Shown: positions 29,762 through 38,524 of the stretch, one piece after another | Layout of the letters: every line of letters begins with the position of its first letter | How positions within the stretch are numbered: the stretch's first letter is position 1 | Assembly (NCBI GenBank): GCA_903945325.1 | Contig: CAJAVE010000269.1 | Location: 1-64,000 of the forward strand | Reading direction: 5' to 3' | Origin: an uncultured beta proteobacterium | GTDB taxonomy: Bacteria > Pseudomonadota > Gammaproteobacteria > Burkholderiales > Burkholderiaceae_C | DNA: 64,000 bases | Notes under the pieces: model-generated | Database searches by the model: none | What the model was told of the DNA's origin: nothing | Seen by the model: only the letters and a program-made list of their open reading frames with translations | Program-made: the position numbers and the translations under genes

Positions 29762-31102
29762 GTGACCCAATCCCTCCGTTACACCCTGCTCTCGCTGCGC
29801 GACCTGGCGGTGTCGGTCGGTCCATTCATCTTGCTGGCGCTCAGTTTGCTGTTGGCTGCCTATTGGATGCTCAATCCCAATCCGCCAAAGCGCGTGAAGC
29901 TTGCCACCGGCCCCGCCCAAAGCGCTTATGAAGAGTTTGGAAAGCGGTACGCCAAGGTTTTGGCAAAAGATGGCATTACGGTTGAGCTGATCGCCTCGGA
30001 GGGATCAGCGCACAACCTGCGGCTACTGCGCGAAGGCGCCGTCGATCTGGGCTTTGTGCAGGGTGGTACGGCCGAGCCTGCTGCGCTGGATGATGCCGAC
30101 CTGGAATCACTGGGAAGCCTGTTTCTGGAGCCGGTCTGGCTCTTCTACCGCAAGGCGTCCGCTCCGCTGGACACCAACCCGCCTCAGACTTTGGACTCAC
30201 TCACCCAGTTGAAGGGCCTGCGGGTCAATGTGGGCACGCACGGCAGCGGCGTACCCAATTTGATGAACAAGCTACTCGACAGCAACCACATTGCGCCTGC
30301 GTCGCTGAACTTGTCCCACATGGAGCAAACACCTGCCACCGTAGCCCTGCTTGCAGGGCAACTGGACGCCATCGTATTCGCCTCGGCCCCAGAGACCAAC
30401 CTGGTGCAGATGCTGCTGCAGACACCTGGCATCAAGTTGATGAATTTTGCCCAGAGCGAGGCCTATTCGCGCCGGTTTTCATTCCTGAGCCCGGCTGTGT
30501 TGCCGCGTGGCGTCGTGGACCTGGCGGCCAATGTTCCACCCAGGAACGTGCATCTGGTAGCACCCACCACCACGCTGATTTCGCGCGCTGAAACCCACCC
30601 GGCTTTGTTGCAGCTTTTTGCACTGGCGGGCAACAGCATTCACGGCAGTGCTGGCTGGTTCAAGCATGCCCGGGAGTACCCCAACCTCAAGAACAACGAG
30701 TTGCCGTTGGCCCAGGAGGCCGAGCGCAGCATTCAGGGCGGCACGCCACTGCTCCAGCGCTACCTGCCGTTCTGGGTAGCCAATTTGATTGAGCGCATGT
30801 GGTTGGCGATGGGCATCATCCTGGCGGTCTTGCTACCTCTGTCGCGCGTGATTCCGCCGCTCTATGCGTTTCGGGTACGTTCGCGCATCTTCAGGTGGTA
30901 CGCCCAGCTGCGCGAAATTGAAAGTCGCGCAGAGGGGTCTCAAGACACCCGGGCACTCATTGCCGAGCTCGATCAGATGGACCGCCATGCCGAAAAGATC
31001 AGTGTGCCGTTGTCTTACACCGACGAACTCTATGCGCTACGCACCAACATCCAGCTGGTCCGAAAGGCGCTACAGCGCAGTGGCGGGCGTTTGAGCGGGT
31101 GA
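29762..31102 (+). CDS. TAXI-family TRAP solute-binding protein, membrane anchored
   Basis: About 446 residues. An N-terminal membrane helix (VGPFILLALSLLLAAYWML) is followed by a periplasmic TAXI domain: LATGPAQSAYEEFGKRYA, LIASEGSAHNLRLL, VNVGTHGSG. A second membrane helix near LIERMWLAMGIILAVLLPLS leads into a cytoplasmic helical tail. Free TAXI proteins deliver substrates to TRAP permeases. This variant is tethered at both ends and has no permease gene nearby. The start is uncertain: GTG 29762 follows the nth stop, while TTG 29726 and GTG 29729 are in frame upstream. Its 3' end overlaps cobQ by 33 bases, tail to tail. The ligand is unknown. Confidence 0.8.
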   Translation: MTQSLRYTLLSLRDLAVSVGPFILLALSLLLAAYWMLNPNPPKRVKLATGPAQSAYEEFGKRYAKVLAKDGITVELIASEGSAHNLRLLREGAVDLGFVQGGTAEPAALDDADLESLGSLFLEPVWLFYRKASAPLDTNPPQTLDSLTQLKGLRVNVGTHGSGVPNLMNKLLDSNHIAPASLNLSHMEQTPATVALLAGQLDAIVFASAPETNLVQMLLQTPGIKLMNFAQSEAYSRRFSFLSPAVLPRGVVDLAANVPPRNVHLVAPTTTLISRAETHPALLQLFALAGNSIHGSAGWFKHAREYPNLKNNELPLAQEAERSIQGGTPLLQRYLPFWVANLIERMWLAMGIILAVLLPLSRVIPPLYAFRVRSRIFRWYAQLREIESRAEGSQDTRALIAELDQMDRHAEKISVPLSYTDELYALRTNIQLVRKALQRSGGRLSG

Positions 31103-32584
31103 AATCAGGGCGTCCAGCGCACCCGGCTCAAAATGTTTTTCAATGTAGTGGGCCAGCCCGTCAAACACCGAGTCCAGCGTCGGTGCGCCGGCGCCAAACA
31201 GTGCTTGCAGCACCGCAGGGTTTTCAAACAGGCCATGCAGGTACAGGCCCATCACATTGCCAGCCCCATTGCACCAACCCAATCCTTCGGGCAACACGGC
31301 CAGGGCAACATCACCCCCGGCTGCCATGGCAGGGTGCTGGGTCGTTTGGCCATGGTGGATTTCGTAGCCCGAAAGGGACACGCCACCCAACGCGGCCCAA
31401 GGCGACGAAGAGCCGATTCCGGCGCCCAACGACGAGCAGGTGGCAGTCGTATGCCTGACCGTCTTGTCCTGCGCAAACACCGTGACCAGCGGCAACAGCC
31501 CCAGACCCGGCGCATTGCCATCAATTCCGTGCGGGTCGATCAGCGCCTCACCCAACATCTGCAACCCACCACAAACCCCCAGCACCGCCCCGCCCGCCGC
31601 CGCATGCGCAGCCACCGCAGCATCCAGCCCTTGCGAGCGCAGCCAGGCCAGATCAGCACTAGTCGCCTTGGAGCCCGGCAGGATGATCCAGTCAGTCGGC
31701 TCCAAAGCGGCCAATTCCTTGGGGCTGCGCACCCACATTAAGCGCAGGCCCGGGATGTTTTTCAGCGGCTGGAATTCATCCAGGTTGCTGATGCGCGGAT
31801 AGGCAATCACCGCCACCGTCTTCGTGATCCGACCCGGCACCACGCTGCGATCATCAAACAGGCCATCTTCTTCGGGAAGGCCGTGCTGCCACCACATCGG
31901 CAGCGTGGCGACCGTGGAAATGCCAGTCAGGTCCTGCAGCATCTGCGGTGCCGGCGCCAGCAGGCTGGCGTCGCCGCGAAATTTGTTCAGCACAAAGCCT
32001 CTGATCAGTGCCCGCTCCTCCACGGGCAATAGGGCCCAGGTGCCATACAAGTGGGCAAAGGCGCCGCCACGGTCGATGTCGGTGACCAGCAGGCATTGGG
32101 CCTGGCAGTGCAGCGCGACCCGCATATTGACGATGTCACTGTCATGCAGGTTGATCTCGGCCGGGGACCCTGCACCCTCGATGACCACAACGTCGTTTTC
32201 GGCACGCAGTTCATCCAGTGCAGCTGAAATCTGCGGCCACACCATGGCACTGCGACCGCGCCATGCCATGCGCGAAAGCGCTTCGTCCACCTTGCCCATC
32301 AGGACCACCTGGCTGTGGGTGTCCGCCTCGGGTTTGAGCAGGAGCGGGTTCATGCGGACATCGGGAACGGCATTGGCGGCCAGTGCCTGAAAGTATTGGG
32401 CACTTCCGATTTCACCCTGGCCATTTCCAGAGGCAACCACCCTTGCGTTGTTGCTCATGTTCTGCGCCTTGAACGGGGCGACTTTCAGCCCCTGGCGCGC
32501 GTAGTAGCGGCACAGCGCCGTGGTCAGCCAGCTTTTGCCAGCACCGCTGGTGGTGCCGAGCACCATCACACATTGGGCAGCCAT
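31070..32584 (-). CDS. cobQ: adenosylcobyric acid synthase CobQ
   Basis: A 504-residue glutamine-dependent amidotransferase of late cobalamin synthesis or salvage, amidating four side chains of adenosylcobyrinic diamide. The start at 32584 has AAGGAG nine bases upstream. The N-terminal ATP-binding domain has the P-loop GTTSGAGKS (residues 10-18), KAQNMSNNA and EGAGSPAEINL. The C-terminal class I glutaminase-like domain has ILPGSKAT, GVCGGLQMLGE (nucleophile Cys), GYEIHHG and the terminal GLYLHGLF with its His. It is the last gene of the B12 operon, 28 bp after btuD. Confidence 0.94.
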   Translation of the reverse strand: MAAQCVMVLGTTSGAGKSWLTTALCRYYARQGLKVAPFKAQNMSNNARVVASGNGQGEIGSAQYFQALAANAVPDVRMNPLLLKPEADTHSQVVLMGKVDEALSRMAWRGRSAMVWPQISAALDELRAENDVVVIEGAGSPAEINLHDSDIVNMRVALHCQAQCLLVTDIDRGGAFAHLYGTWALLPVEERALIRGFVLNKFRGDASLLAPAPQMLQDLTGISTVATLPMWWQHGLPEEDGLFDDRSVVPGRITKTVAVIAYPRISNLDEFQPLKNIPGLRLMWVRSPKELAALEPTDWIILPGSKATSADLAWLRSQGLDAAVAAHAAAGGAVLGVCGGLQMLGEALIDPHGIDGNAPGLGLLPLVTVFAQDKTVRHTTATCSSLGAGIGSSSPWAALGGVSLSGYEIHHGQTTQHPAMAAGGDVALAVLPEGLGWCNGAGNVMGLYLHGLFENPAVLQALFGAGAPTLDSVFDGLAHYIEKHFEPGALDALISPAQTPATAL

Positions 32585-32612
32585 GGTTGAGACTCCTTGC
32601 GACAGATAGCGC

Positions 32613-33380
32613 CTACAGGCGCGGCAACGCGACCCACTGGCCGGCCACGGAATGGATGGCCAGCCGTCCGCCAAAAACGGCTTCGACGGCGCCATGTGTG
32701 TCCGAGTGATGTGCTGCGCCGTGGTGCAGCACGCGTCCATCGGCCATGACAACTACGGCATCGGCATGCAGCGCCATGGACACCTCGTGCAGCACGCTGA
32801 CCACGGTCACGCCCTGCTCCACCAAAGCGCGCACAATGCCCAGCCAGTCGGCCTGGTGCGGCGGGTCGAGATTGGCCAGCGGCTCGTCCATCAGCAGCAC
32901 CTGGGCCTGCACCGCCAGCGCACGAGCCAGCAGCACGCGCTGGCGCTCGCCGCCGGATAGCTGCCCCAGCGCGCGGGCACGCCAGTCCCAGGCCTGCGTA
33001 GCGCGCAATGCCAGCTCTACCGCCGCATGGTCGGCAGCGCTGGGCGACGACAGCCAGGGCTGGTGCGGCAGGCGCCCCAGCATGGCCACGTCGAACACGG
33101 TCAGGTCATCGGCGCTGGATTCGTTCTGGCCCAGCCACGCCAGTTGCTGGGCCCTTTGGCGCCCATGCAAGGCCGACAGTGGTTGGCCCAGCAGCGTGAC
33201 GGTGCCGCTGTGGGGAATGAGTCCTGCCAGGACTTTCAGCAACGTCGATTTGCCGGCGCCATTGGGGCCGACGATGCTGGTCCAGCGGCCCTGGTCCAAC
33301 GCCAGATCAAAACCGTGCAAAACTTCGGCGTTTCCGAGGCTAGCCCTTATGGACTGTGCGTAGACAGCTATATCTTTCAT
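32613..33380 (-). CDS. btuD: cobalamin/iron-siderophore type ABC transporter ATPase
   Basis: A 255-residue nucleotide-binding subunit, taken from ATG 33380. The frame is open far upstream only because it overlaps btuC in another frame. Walker A is VGPNGAGKST, the signature motif LSGGERQR, Walker B VLLMDEPLANLD, and the switch histidine is in SVLHEVSMA. It energises import through BtuC. Riboswitch, BtuB and CobQ in the same operon indicate vitamin B12 as substrate. The start overlaps the btuC stop (ATGA) and lies within a GCTAT/ATAGC palindrome. Confidence 0.92.
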   Translation of the reverse strand: MKDIAVYAQSIRASLGNAEVLHGFDLALDQGRWTSIVGPNGAGKSTLLKVLAGLIPHSGTVTLLGQPLSALHGRQRAQQLAWLGQNESSADDLTVFDVAMLGRLPHQPWLSSPSAADHAAVELALRATQAWDWRARALGQLSGGERQRVLLARALAVQAQVLLMDEPLANLDPPHQADWLGIVRALVEQGVTVVSVLHEVSMALHADAVVVMADGRVLHHGAAHHSDTHGAVEAVFGGRLAIHSVAGQWVALPRL

Positions 33381-33383
33381 AGC
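33367..33383. repeat. GCTAT-n7-ATAGC hairpin over the btuD start codon
   Basis: A 17-base palindrome with the same arms as the first hairpin of the interspersed repeat, without the rest of the element. The ATG of btuD (33380-33378) falls inside it. This could influence translation of btuD or be a decayed repeat copy. Confidence 0.4.
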
Positions 33384-34378
33384 AAACCCCTGGCTGTCAC
33401 ACGCTGGTGCATCAGCCATAGCAGGTAGCCGCCACCCAGCACGGCGGTGAGCACGCCCACCGGCAGCTCCTGCGGCGCAATCACCCAGCGTGCCAGGATA
33501 TCGGCCGCCATCAGAAGGGCACCACCCATCAGGCTGCTGAGCAGGATCAGGCGGCCATGGCTGGTCTTGACCACCGAGCGCACCAGATGCGGAGCGGCCA
33601 GGCCGACAAAGGCGACCAGGCCGGTCTGCGCCACGGCCGTGCCAGTGGCCAGCGCCAGCACGGCAACCAGACCACGGCGCAGGCGGGCCAGCGGTAGCCC
33701 CAGGCTGGCGGCGGTGGCTTCGCCCAGCGCCAGGCCGTCCAGCACCGGGCTCACGGCCCAGGCGACAGCCATGCACAGCAGCCAGGTGCCCAGCATGATG
33801 CTGCAGGCGCTCCAGCCCACATAGCCGGTACTGCCCAGCATGAAGGACTGCATGGACTGCAAAAAGTCGGGCCGGGCCAGCATGATGAGTTCTTTGGCCG
33901 CACCCAGCACCACGCCAACGATGACGCCCGCCAGCAGCAGACGCAGCGTGTGCTGCACACCTTTGGCCAGCGTCAGCGTCAGCAGCACGCCAGCCACGGC
34001 ACCGGCAAAGGCACCGGCCGTCAGGCCCAGGCGCATCAGCCACTGCGTGGCAAACGGCGACACACCAAACAGCACCAGACTGAGCGCAACACCCAGCGAA
34101 GCGCCGGACGCACTGCCCAGCAGATAGGGATCTGCCAGCGGGTTGCGAAACAAGCCCTGCGCAACGGCACCAGCCAGCCCAAGCAACGCACCGGCCACCC
34201 AGGCACCCAGCGTGCGCGGCAGGCGAATGTCCCACACAATCTGCAGCGCCACAGGGTCATCCAGGGCGTGCAGCGCGCTCTGGAACCCCGTGCTGCCCAC
34301 GCCCACACCGAGCAATGCCAGCACGGCGGCGATCAGCAGCAGCACGGTCGCAATGGCGCTGGCGCGCTGGTTCATCAT
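33377..34378 (-). CDS. btuC: cobalamin ABC transporter permease
   Basis: About 333 residues of the FecCD/BtuC family with about ten membrane helices. Conserved FecCD features include IRLPRTLGAWVAGALLGLAGA, QGLFRNPLADPYLLGSASGA (the coupling and gate region), GTAVAQTGLVAFVGLAAPHL and the C-terminal APQELPVGVLTAVLGGGYLLWL. Start: ATG 34378, overlapping the binding-protein stop as ATGATGA; the next codon, 34375, is also ATG. It moves the vitamin across the inner membrane with BtuD. Confidence 0.92.
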   Translation of the reverse strand: MMNQRASAIATVLLLIAAVLALLGVGVGSTGFQSALHALDDPVALQIVWDIRLPRTLGAWVAGALLGLAGAVAQGLFRNPLADPYLLGSASGASLGVALSLVLFGVSPFATQWLMRLGLTAGAFAGAVAGVLLTLTLAKGVQHTLRLLLAGVIVGVVLGAAKELIMLARPDFLQSMQSFMLGSTGYVGWSACSIMLGTWLLCMAVAWAVSPVLDGLALGEATAASLGLPLARLRRGLVAVLALATGTAVAQTGLVAFVGLAAPHLVRSVVKTSHGRLILLSSLMGGALLMAADILARWVIAPQELPVGVLTAVLGGGYLLWLMHQRVTARGLL

Positions 34379-35277
34379 CGCGTGCGGCCCTTGTCGGCAA
34401 TGCAGCGCGCCATCAGCCGTGCACCGTCGGCCATGCGCGGCCCCGGGCGCACCAGCATGTCGGCCTCGTCGCGGTTGAACAGGCAGACGCGCTTCTCGCG
34501 CAGGGCGCGCATGCCGCTCCATCCGGGGCGCTGTTCCATGCCGACGTAGTTGGTGTCACCGACCATGACCAGGTCCGGGTCGGCGCGCACCACGAATTCG
34601 GGGTTGAGCTTGGGGAACGGCCCCAGACTGGCCGGCACGATGTTCTTCACGTCCAGGCGGGTCAGCGTCTCGCCAATGAAAGACACTTCACCGGCGGCGT
34701 AGGGGCCATTATTGACCTCGAAATACACCCGGGTGCTGCGCGCGGCCGGTGGGAGCGACTGGGCGGCGGCCAACACACCGGCGTCGATGACGCGCCAGAC
34801 GCGCTGGGCATCCTCCACGCCCAGCAAGGCACCGACCTTCTCCAGCACCCGACGCACGTCGGCGTGGGTCTTGGGTTCCAGGGCTACGACCTTGATGCCC
34901 AGCGCCTGCAGCCGCTCGCCGGCGCGCGCACTGGTGGCCATCAGCACTACGTCAGGTCTAAGCGCGACCACGGCCTCAATGCTTGGGTCCAGACCGCCGC
35001 CGACCTGGGGCAAGGCCCGCACAACGGCCGGGAAGTTGGAATAGCGGTCCACACCGACCAGGCGCTGGCACTGGTCCAGTGCACACACGACCTCGGTCAG
35101 CGAGGGCAGCAGGCTGACGATGCGCTGGGGCGACTTGTCAAAATTGACTATTACACCGCGGTCGTCGGTCACCTGCAGGGCGCGGGCCATGCCAGTGAAC
35201 ATCAATGCAACGATACAAGTTAGCACTGCCAGGAGGTGCAGGGTCGGTTGCTTGCTACGGCGAATCTGCGTGTTCAT
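34375..35277 (-). CDS. btuF: periplasmic cobalamin-binding protein
   Basis: 300 residues. An N-terminal signal peptide (basic start, then LLAVLTCIVALMFTGMARA) is followed by a class III periplasmic binding domain. It has QRIVSLLPSLTEVVCALD, LVGVDRYSNFP, LPQVGGGLDPSIEAVVALRPD and ADPDLVMVGD. The long backbone helix of BtuF/FhuD-type proteins is present between the lobes. It delivers cobalamin to BtuCD. Its start overlaps the end of the second binding-protein gene (ATGA). Confidence 0.88.
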   Translation of the reverse strand: MNTQIRRSKQPTLHLLAVLTCIVALMFTGMARALQVTDDRGVIVNFDKSPQRIVSLLPSLTEVVCALDQCQRLVGVDRYSNFPAVVRALPQVGGGLDPSIEAVVALRPDVVLMATSARAGERLQALGIKVVALEPKTHADVRRVLEKVGALLGVEDAQRVWRVIDAGVLAAAQSLPPAARSTRVYFEVNNGPYAAGEVSFIGETLTRLDVKNIVPASLGPFPKLNPEFVVRADPDLVMVGDTNYVGMEQRPGWSGMRALREKRVCLFNRDEADMLVRPGPRMADGARLMARCIADKGRTR

Positions 35278-36077
35278 TGCTGGTCACTCCAGTCCATGAT
35301 GATGCGATGCAACTGCTCCACTCCATCGGTCAGCGCGGCCGGGCCGGGCTGCAGGATGTCGCAGGATTTGATTTCGAACAACTGGCCGTTCTTCACTGCG
35401 TTGACGCTGTCCCAGCCAACACGTGCCGCCACCTTCTCGGGGCGAAACTTCTTGCCGCACCAGGAGCCGATGATGATGTCGGGGTTGCGGCGCACGATCT
35501 CGTCACTATGCGCAATGATGCGGTTCTTACCCATAGGTTGCAGCGCCAACTCCGGGAAACAGTCGTCCCCACCGGCGATGCCCACCAGCTCGGACACCCA
35601 GCGGATGGCGCTGATGTGGGGCACATCCCACTCTTCAAAAAACACACGGGGCCGGCGCGGCAGACTGGACGCCGCCGTCTGAATTGCTTGCAGGCGTGCC
35701 TGCATGGCGTCCATCAGTTCGGCAGCGCGTTCGACCTGCCCCACCATGGCCGCCACCTGGAACAGCACGGAGAAAATCTCGGCCACGCTGCGCTGGTTGA
35801 ACACGGTGACTTGCACGCCCTTGCGGATCAGCTCGGCCGCAATGTCGGCCTGTAAATCGGAAAAGCCAAACACACAGTCCGGCCGCAGCGCCAGGATCTT
35901 GTCGACTTTGGCCGTCAGATAGGCACTGACGCGCGGCTTCTCGACCCGCGCCCGCGCCGGGCGTACGGTGTAGCCCGAAATACCCACGATACGGTGCTCC
36001 TGCCCAAGCAGGTAGAGCCATTCTGTGGTCTCTTCCGTCAGGCAAACGATGCGTTGGGGGCCGTCAGGCAATTGCAT
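35274..36077 (-). CDS. second BtuF-like binding protein, no signal peptide
   Basis: A 267-residue BtuF/YvrC-type domain (RIVCLTEETTEWLYLLG, ISGYTVRPARARVEKPRVSA, ILALRPDCVFGFSDLQADI, NPDIIIGSWCGKKF). The frame begins MQLPDGPQRIVCLTEE with no hydrophobic leader, and it starts only two bases after the btuB stop, so no upstream leader can be hidden. I infer a cytoplasmic protein, perhaps binding cobalamin or an intermediate inside the cell. It lies between btuB and btuF in the riboswitch-controlled operon. Relatives without leaders exist in betaproteobacterial B12 loci as far as I recall. Confidence 0.8.
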   Translation of the reverse strand: MQLPDGPQRIVCLTEETTEWLYLLGQEHRIVGISGYTVRPARARVEKPRVSAYLTAKVDKILALRPDCVFGFSDLQADIAAELIRKGVQVTVFNQRSVAEIFSVLFQVAAMVGQVERAAELMDAMQARLQAIQTAASSLPRRPRVFFEEWDVPHISAIRWVSELVGIAGGDDCFPELALQPMGKNRIIAHSDEIVRRNPDIIIGSWCGKKFRPEKVAARVGWDSVNAVKNGQLFEIKSCDILQPGPAALTDGVEQLHRIIMDWSDQQ

Positions 36078-36079
36078 GG

Positions 36080-37951
36080 CTACTGGGACCAGTTCATGGA
36101 GACAAACAGGTTGCGTCCGGGTGTGGAGAAGCCGTTTGCCAGCTGGTACTGCGCGTCCGTCAGGTTGTTGATGCGCGCCAGCAGCGACACATTTTTTTTC
36201 AGCCTCCAGTTCGCACCCACGTTGAGCAGCGTGTAGCCAGGCAACAGGTCTCGGCCACTGAAGGACAGGTTGTTGTCCTCACGGTCGCCGGAGAGGCGCA
36301 GCTCGCCAAACATGCTGACATCACCCAGGCGCTGGCTGATGCGCGCATTGAGCAGGTTGCGCGCCACGCGCACCAGGCGCAGGTCGTTGGACGCCGCAAA
36401 TGACGAGTAGGAACGCGGGTCGGCGTGGTCGTAGGACAGGCTGTAGCTGGTGTCACCCGACTGCACATCCGCCGTCAGCGTGATGCCACGCAGCACCGCC
36501 AGCGAACTCTGCACGTTGGTGGTTGGCACGATGAAGCCCTGGATGTCGTTGTTGTAGGCTACGGCGCCCAAGGCCACGCTGCCGGTGTGGTACTTCATGC
36601 CTAGTTCGGTGGCGCGGTTGCGTTGCGGTTGGAGCGCCGCGTTGCCAAAGCCGGGGTAGTACAACTGGTTGAAGCTCGGCGCCTGAAAGCTGGTGCCCAC
36701 GCTGGCGACGGCACGCAGGGCCTCGGTGACGCGGTAGCCACCGGATAGCGACCAGTTGCTGAAGTCGCCGAACTGCGAGTTGTCGTCGTTGCGTGCCACC
36801 ACCAGTGCATTCCATGCCGCGCGGTTGAAGGCGTAGGACGCAAGCAGGCTGCGCACGTCGCGGCTGGTTACGGTGTAGGCGGTGTTGCTGTCTACCGTCT
36901 CGTTGCGGCTTTCCAGCACTACGGACAGCACGTCCTTGTCCAGTGTGATGTCGTTCTGCCATGTCGCCTGGCGCCGGTTAGTGTTGAACTGTGTGGAGCC
37001 ACCGGCAGCACCGTCGCTGAAGCGGAAGTAGTCGCCCAGCGATTGCTCATTACTGCTACCGGCTGTCAATGTCGTTTGCCACTGCGGCAGCCACTGTGCG
37101 GCCCACTGCAGCGTCGCATGCACCAGTCCGGTCTTGCCGCGGGCGTCCGTGGTCAGACGGTTCAGCGCCAACGGATTGGGGAACGGGGTGGAATCGAGCC
37201 GGTAGTTAGTGTCACTGCGCAGCAAACTCAGACGCAGGGCGTGTTCGCGGTTGATAGGCGCCGACAGACGGAAATCGGCGCTGCTAGCGTCGAAACCGTC
37301 GTCATCGGGGTTGTAGCTCCCGGAAGCCGGGTTGGCCACAGCTGTGATGCCGTTCGCCTTCTCGCGCGAAACGCCCAGGCTGTAACCGATGGCGCCACTG
37401 GTACCGCTGACATGCGCACTGGCCTGCTGTTGCCCGTCCGTACCGACGCCCACACTGGCACCCAACTCCAACGCCTGGCTGGGCGCTCGGGTAAAGATCT
37501 GGATGACACCGCCAACAGCGTCAGGGCCATACAGCGCCGAGGCCGCGCCGCGCAGGATTTCGATCCGCTCAATGCGGTCCAACGGCAAATTCTCCATGGC
37601 GGCACCACCCGAAGTGGCGGAACCCACGCGTACACCATCCACCATTACCAGGGTCTGAGACGTCACCGCACCGCGCAAAAAAATGGCGGTATTGGAGCGG
37701 TAGCTGCCGCTGGAGACCATTTGTACGCCAGCCTGCTGGGCGAGCAGATCGCGAATGGAGGACTGGCCGGCCAGTTCCAATGTTGCGCGGTCAATGATGG
37801 AGACATCGGCAAGTACATCGGTCACCGGGGTGGCGACGCGCGAGGCGGTCACGACCTGCTCCTTGAGTTGCAATTGGGCGTGTGCGGACAGCGCGGTGCC
37901 CAGCGCCAGAGACAGCGTGGCAAAGCGCGCACGGGTAGTGCAGATTTTCAT
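36080..37951 (-). CDS. btuB: TonB-dependent vitamin B12 receptor BtuB
   Basis: A 623-residue outer-membrane receptor. Signal peptide residues 1-25 (ending SAHAQ) and a TonB box-like stretch (EQVVTASR). The plug domain has DVSIIDRATLELAGQSSIRDLL, FLRGAVTSQTLVMVDGVRV and IERIEILRGAASALYGPDAVGGVI. A 22-strand barrel ends in an aromatic-rich strand, FVSMNWSQ, as BtuB-type receptors do. It takes up cobalamin from outside. It is the first gene of the operon, 85 bp after the riboswitch aptamer. No good ribosome site precedes the ATG; the leader there is TTCCCC. Confidence 0.92.
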   Translation of the reverse strand: MKICTTRARFATLSLALGTALSAHAQLQLKEQVVTASRVATPVTDVLADVSIIDRATLELAGQSSIRDLLAQQAGVQMVSSGSYRSNTAIFLRGAVTSQTLVMVDGVRVGSATSGGAAMENLPLDRIERIEILRGAASALYGPDAVGGVIQIFTRAPSQALELGASVGVGTDGQQQASAHVSGTSGAIGYSLGVSREKANGITAVANPASGSYNPDDDGFDASSADFRLSAPINREHALRLSLLRSDTNYRLDSTPFPNPLALNRLTTDARGKTGLVHATLQWAAQWLPQWQTTLTAGSSNEQSLGDYFRFSDGAAGGSTQFNTNRRQATWQNDITLDKDVLSVVLESRNETVDSNTAYTVTSRDVRSLLASYAFNRAAWNALVVARNDDNSQFGDFSNWSLSGGYRVTEALRAVASVGTSFQAPSFNQLYYPGFGNAALQPQRNRATELGMKYHTGSVALGAVAYNNDIQGFIVPTTNVQSSLAVLRGITLTADVQSGDTSYSLSYDHADPRSYSSFAASNDLRLVRVARNLLNARISQRLGDVSMFGELRLSGDREDNNLSFSGRDLLPGYTLLNVGANWRLKKNVSLLARINNLTDAQYQLANGFSTPGRNLFVSMNWSQ

Positions 37952-37977
37952 AAAGGGGAACCATCAACAAATGTGCC

Positions 37978-38225
37978 CTCGCTGTCTTCCCCGACAGCGC
38001 ATGGGCGTAACGGTTGCGCGCTAAGGCGCACAACCACCGTGTTGGCCGGTATCCGGGCTAGTGGAGCAACTCCCATCGCCTTCCCAGGCGCTTGTTCAAG
38101 GCACCCAGTGGCTGTTGATGGGAACGGAATCGCGAAACGATTCGTCCACTTACCGTTGCGGGGGCAGCGCAGGTTAGGTTTGCCGCTAGCGGCGCACCCT
38201 CCTGCTTCCCGTTGAACTGCTGCGT
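37978..38225 (-). promoter_or_regulatory. cobalamin riboswitch upstream of btuB
   Basis: Read on the minus strand, the aptamer begins near GTTCAACGGGAAGCAGG (38217). It contains GCCCCCGCAACGGTAAGTGG (38166-38147) and GCCACTGGGTGCC. It ends with the B12-box-like AGCCCGGATACCGGCC (38059-38044). These are the conserved blocks of the cobalamin (AdoCbl) riboswitch. Downstream lie two strong hairpins, GGTTG...CAACC (38035-38011) and CGCTGTC...GACAGCG (37999-37980). Neither has a T-run, so control is probably at translation of btuB. The promoter is not clear; TAGAAT near 38260 is a possible -10. Confidence 0.9.
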
Positions 38226-38299
38226 GTGAACCACGCCGCGAGAACCAACGCAAGAATTCTAAGGCAGTTTGCTTGACGTAACCCTACAATGTCTAGCCT

Positions 38300-38524
38300 A
38301 TGGCGAACCAGAACCACATCGACCAAATTGCAGAGCGGGTAGAGCGCCTGTTGGTGCGTTACGCTGAGTTGCAACGCACCAACGTGCTACTTACCAACCA
38401 GGTGGATGGACTCACGCAGGAACGCGATGCTCTCAAGTCGCGGCTAAGCGCTGCGCGTGCCAGAGTAGACGCCCTGCTGGACCGACTCCCGGAAGCACCT
38501 GCGGTGCAAAAAGACCCATCATGA
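38300..38524 (+). CDS. ZapB-like small coiled-coil cell division protein
   Basis: 74 residues, nearly all coiled coil: IDQIAERVERLLVRYAELQR followed by heptads with Leu/Val, ending LLDRLPEAP. The protein is the small conserved family found directly upstream of zapA in beta- and gammaproteobacteria (TIGR02449 type). It overlaps zapA by four bases (ATGA). It is divergent from the btuB riboswitch. A role in the division ring with ZapA is inferred from the linkage. Confidence 0.8.
   Translation: MANQNHIDQIAERVERLLVRYAELQRTNVLLTNQVDGLTQERDALKSRLSAARARVDALLDRLPEAPAVQKDPS

Noticed and set aside
33381-34235. 285-codon N-terminal extension of the BtuD frame
   Set aside because: It overlaps btuC in another frame, has a Gly/Ala/Arg/Cys-rich shadow composition, and a normal start lies at 33380 overlapping the btuC stop.
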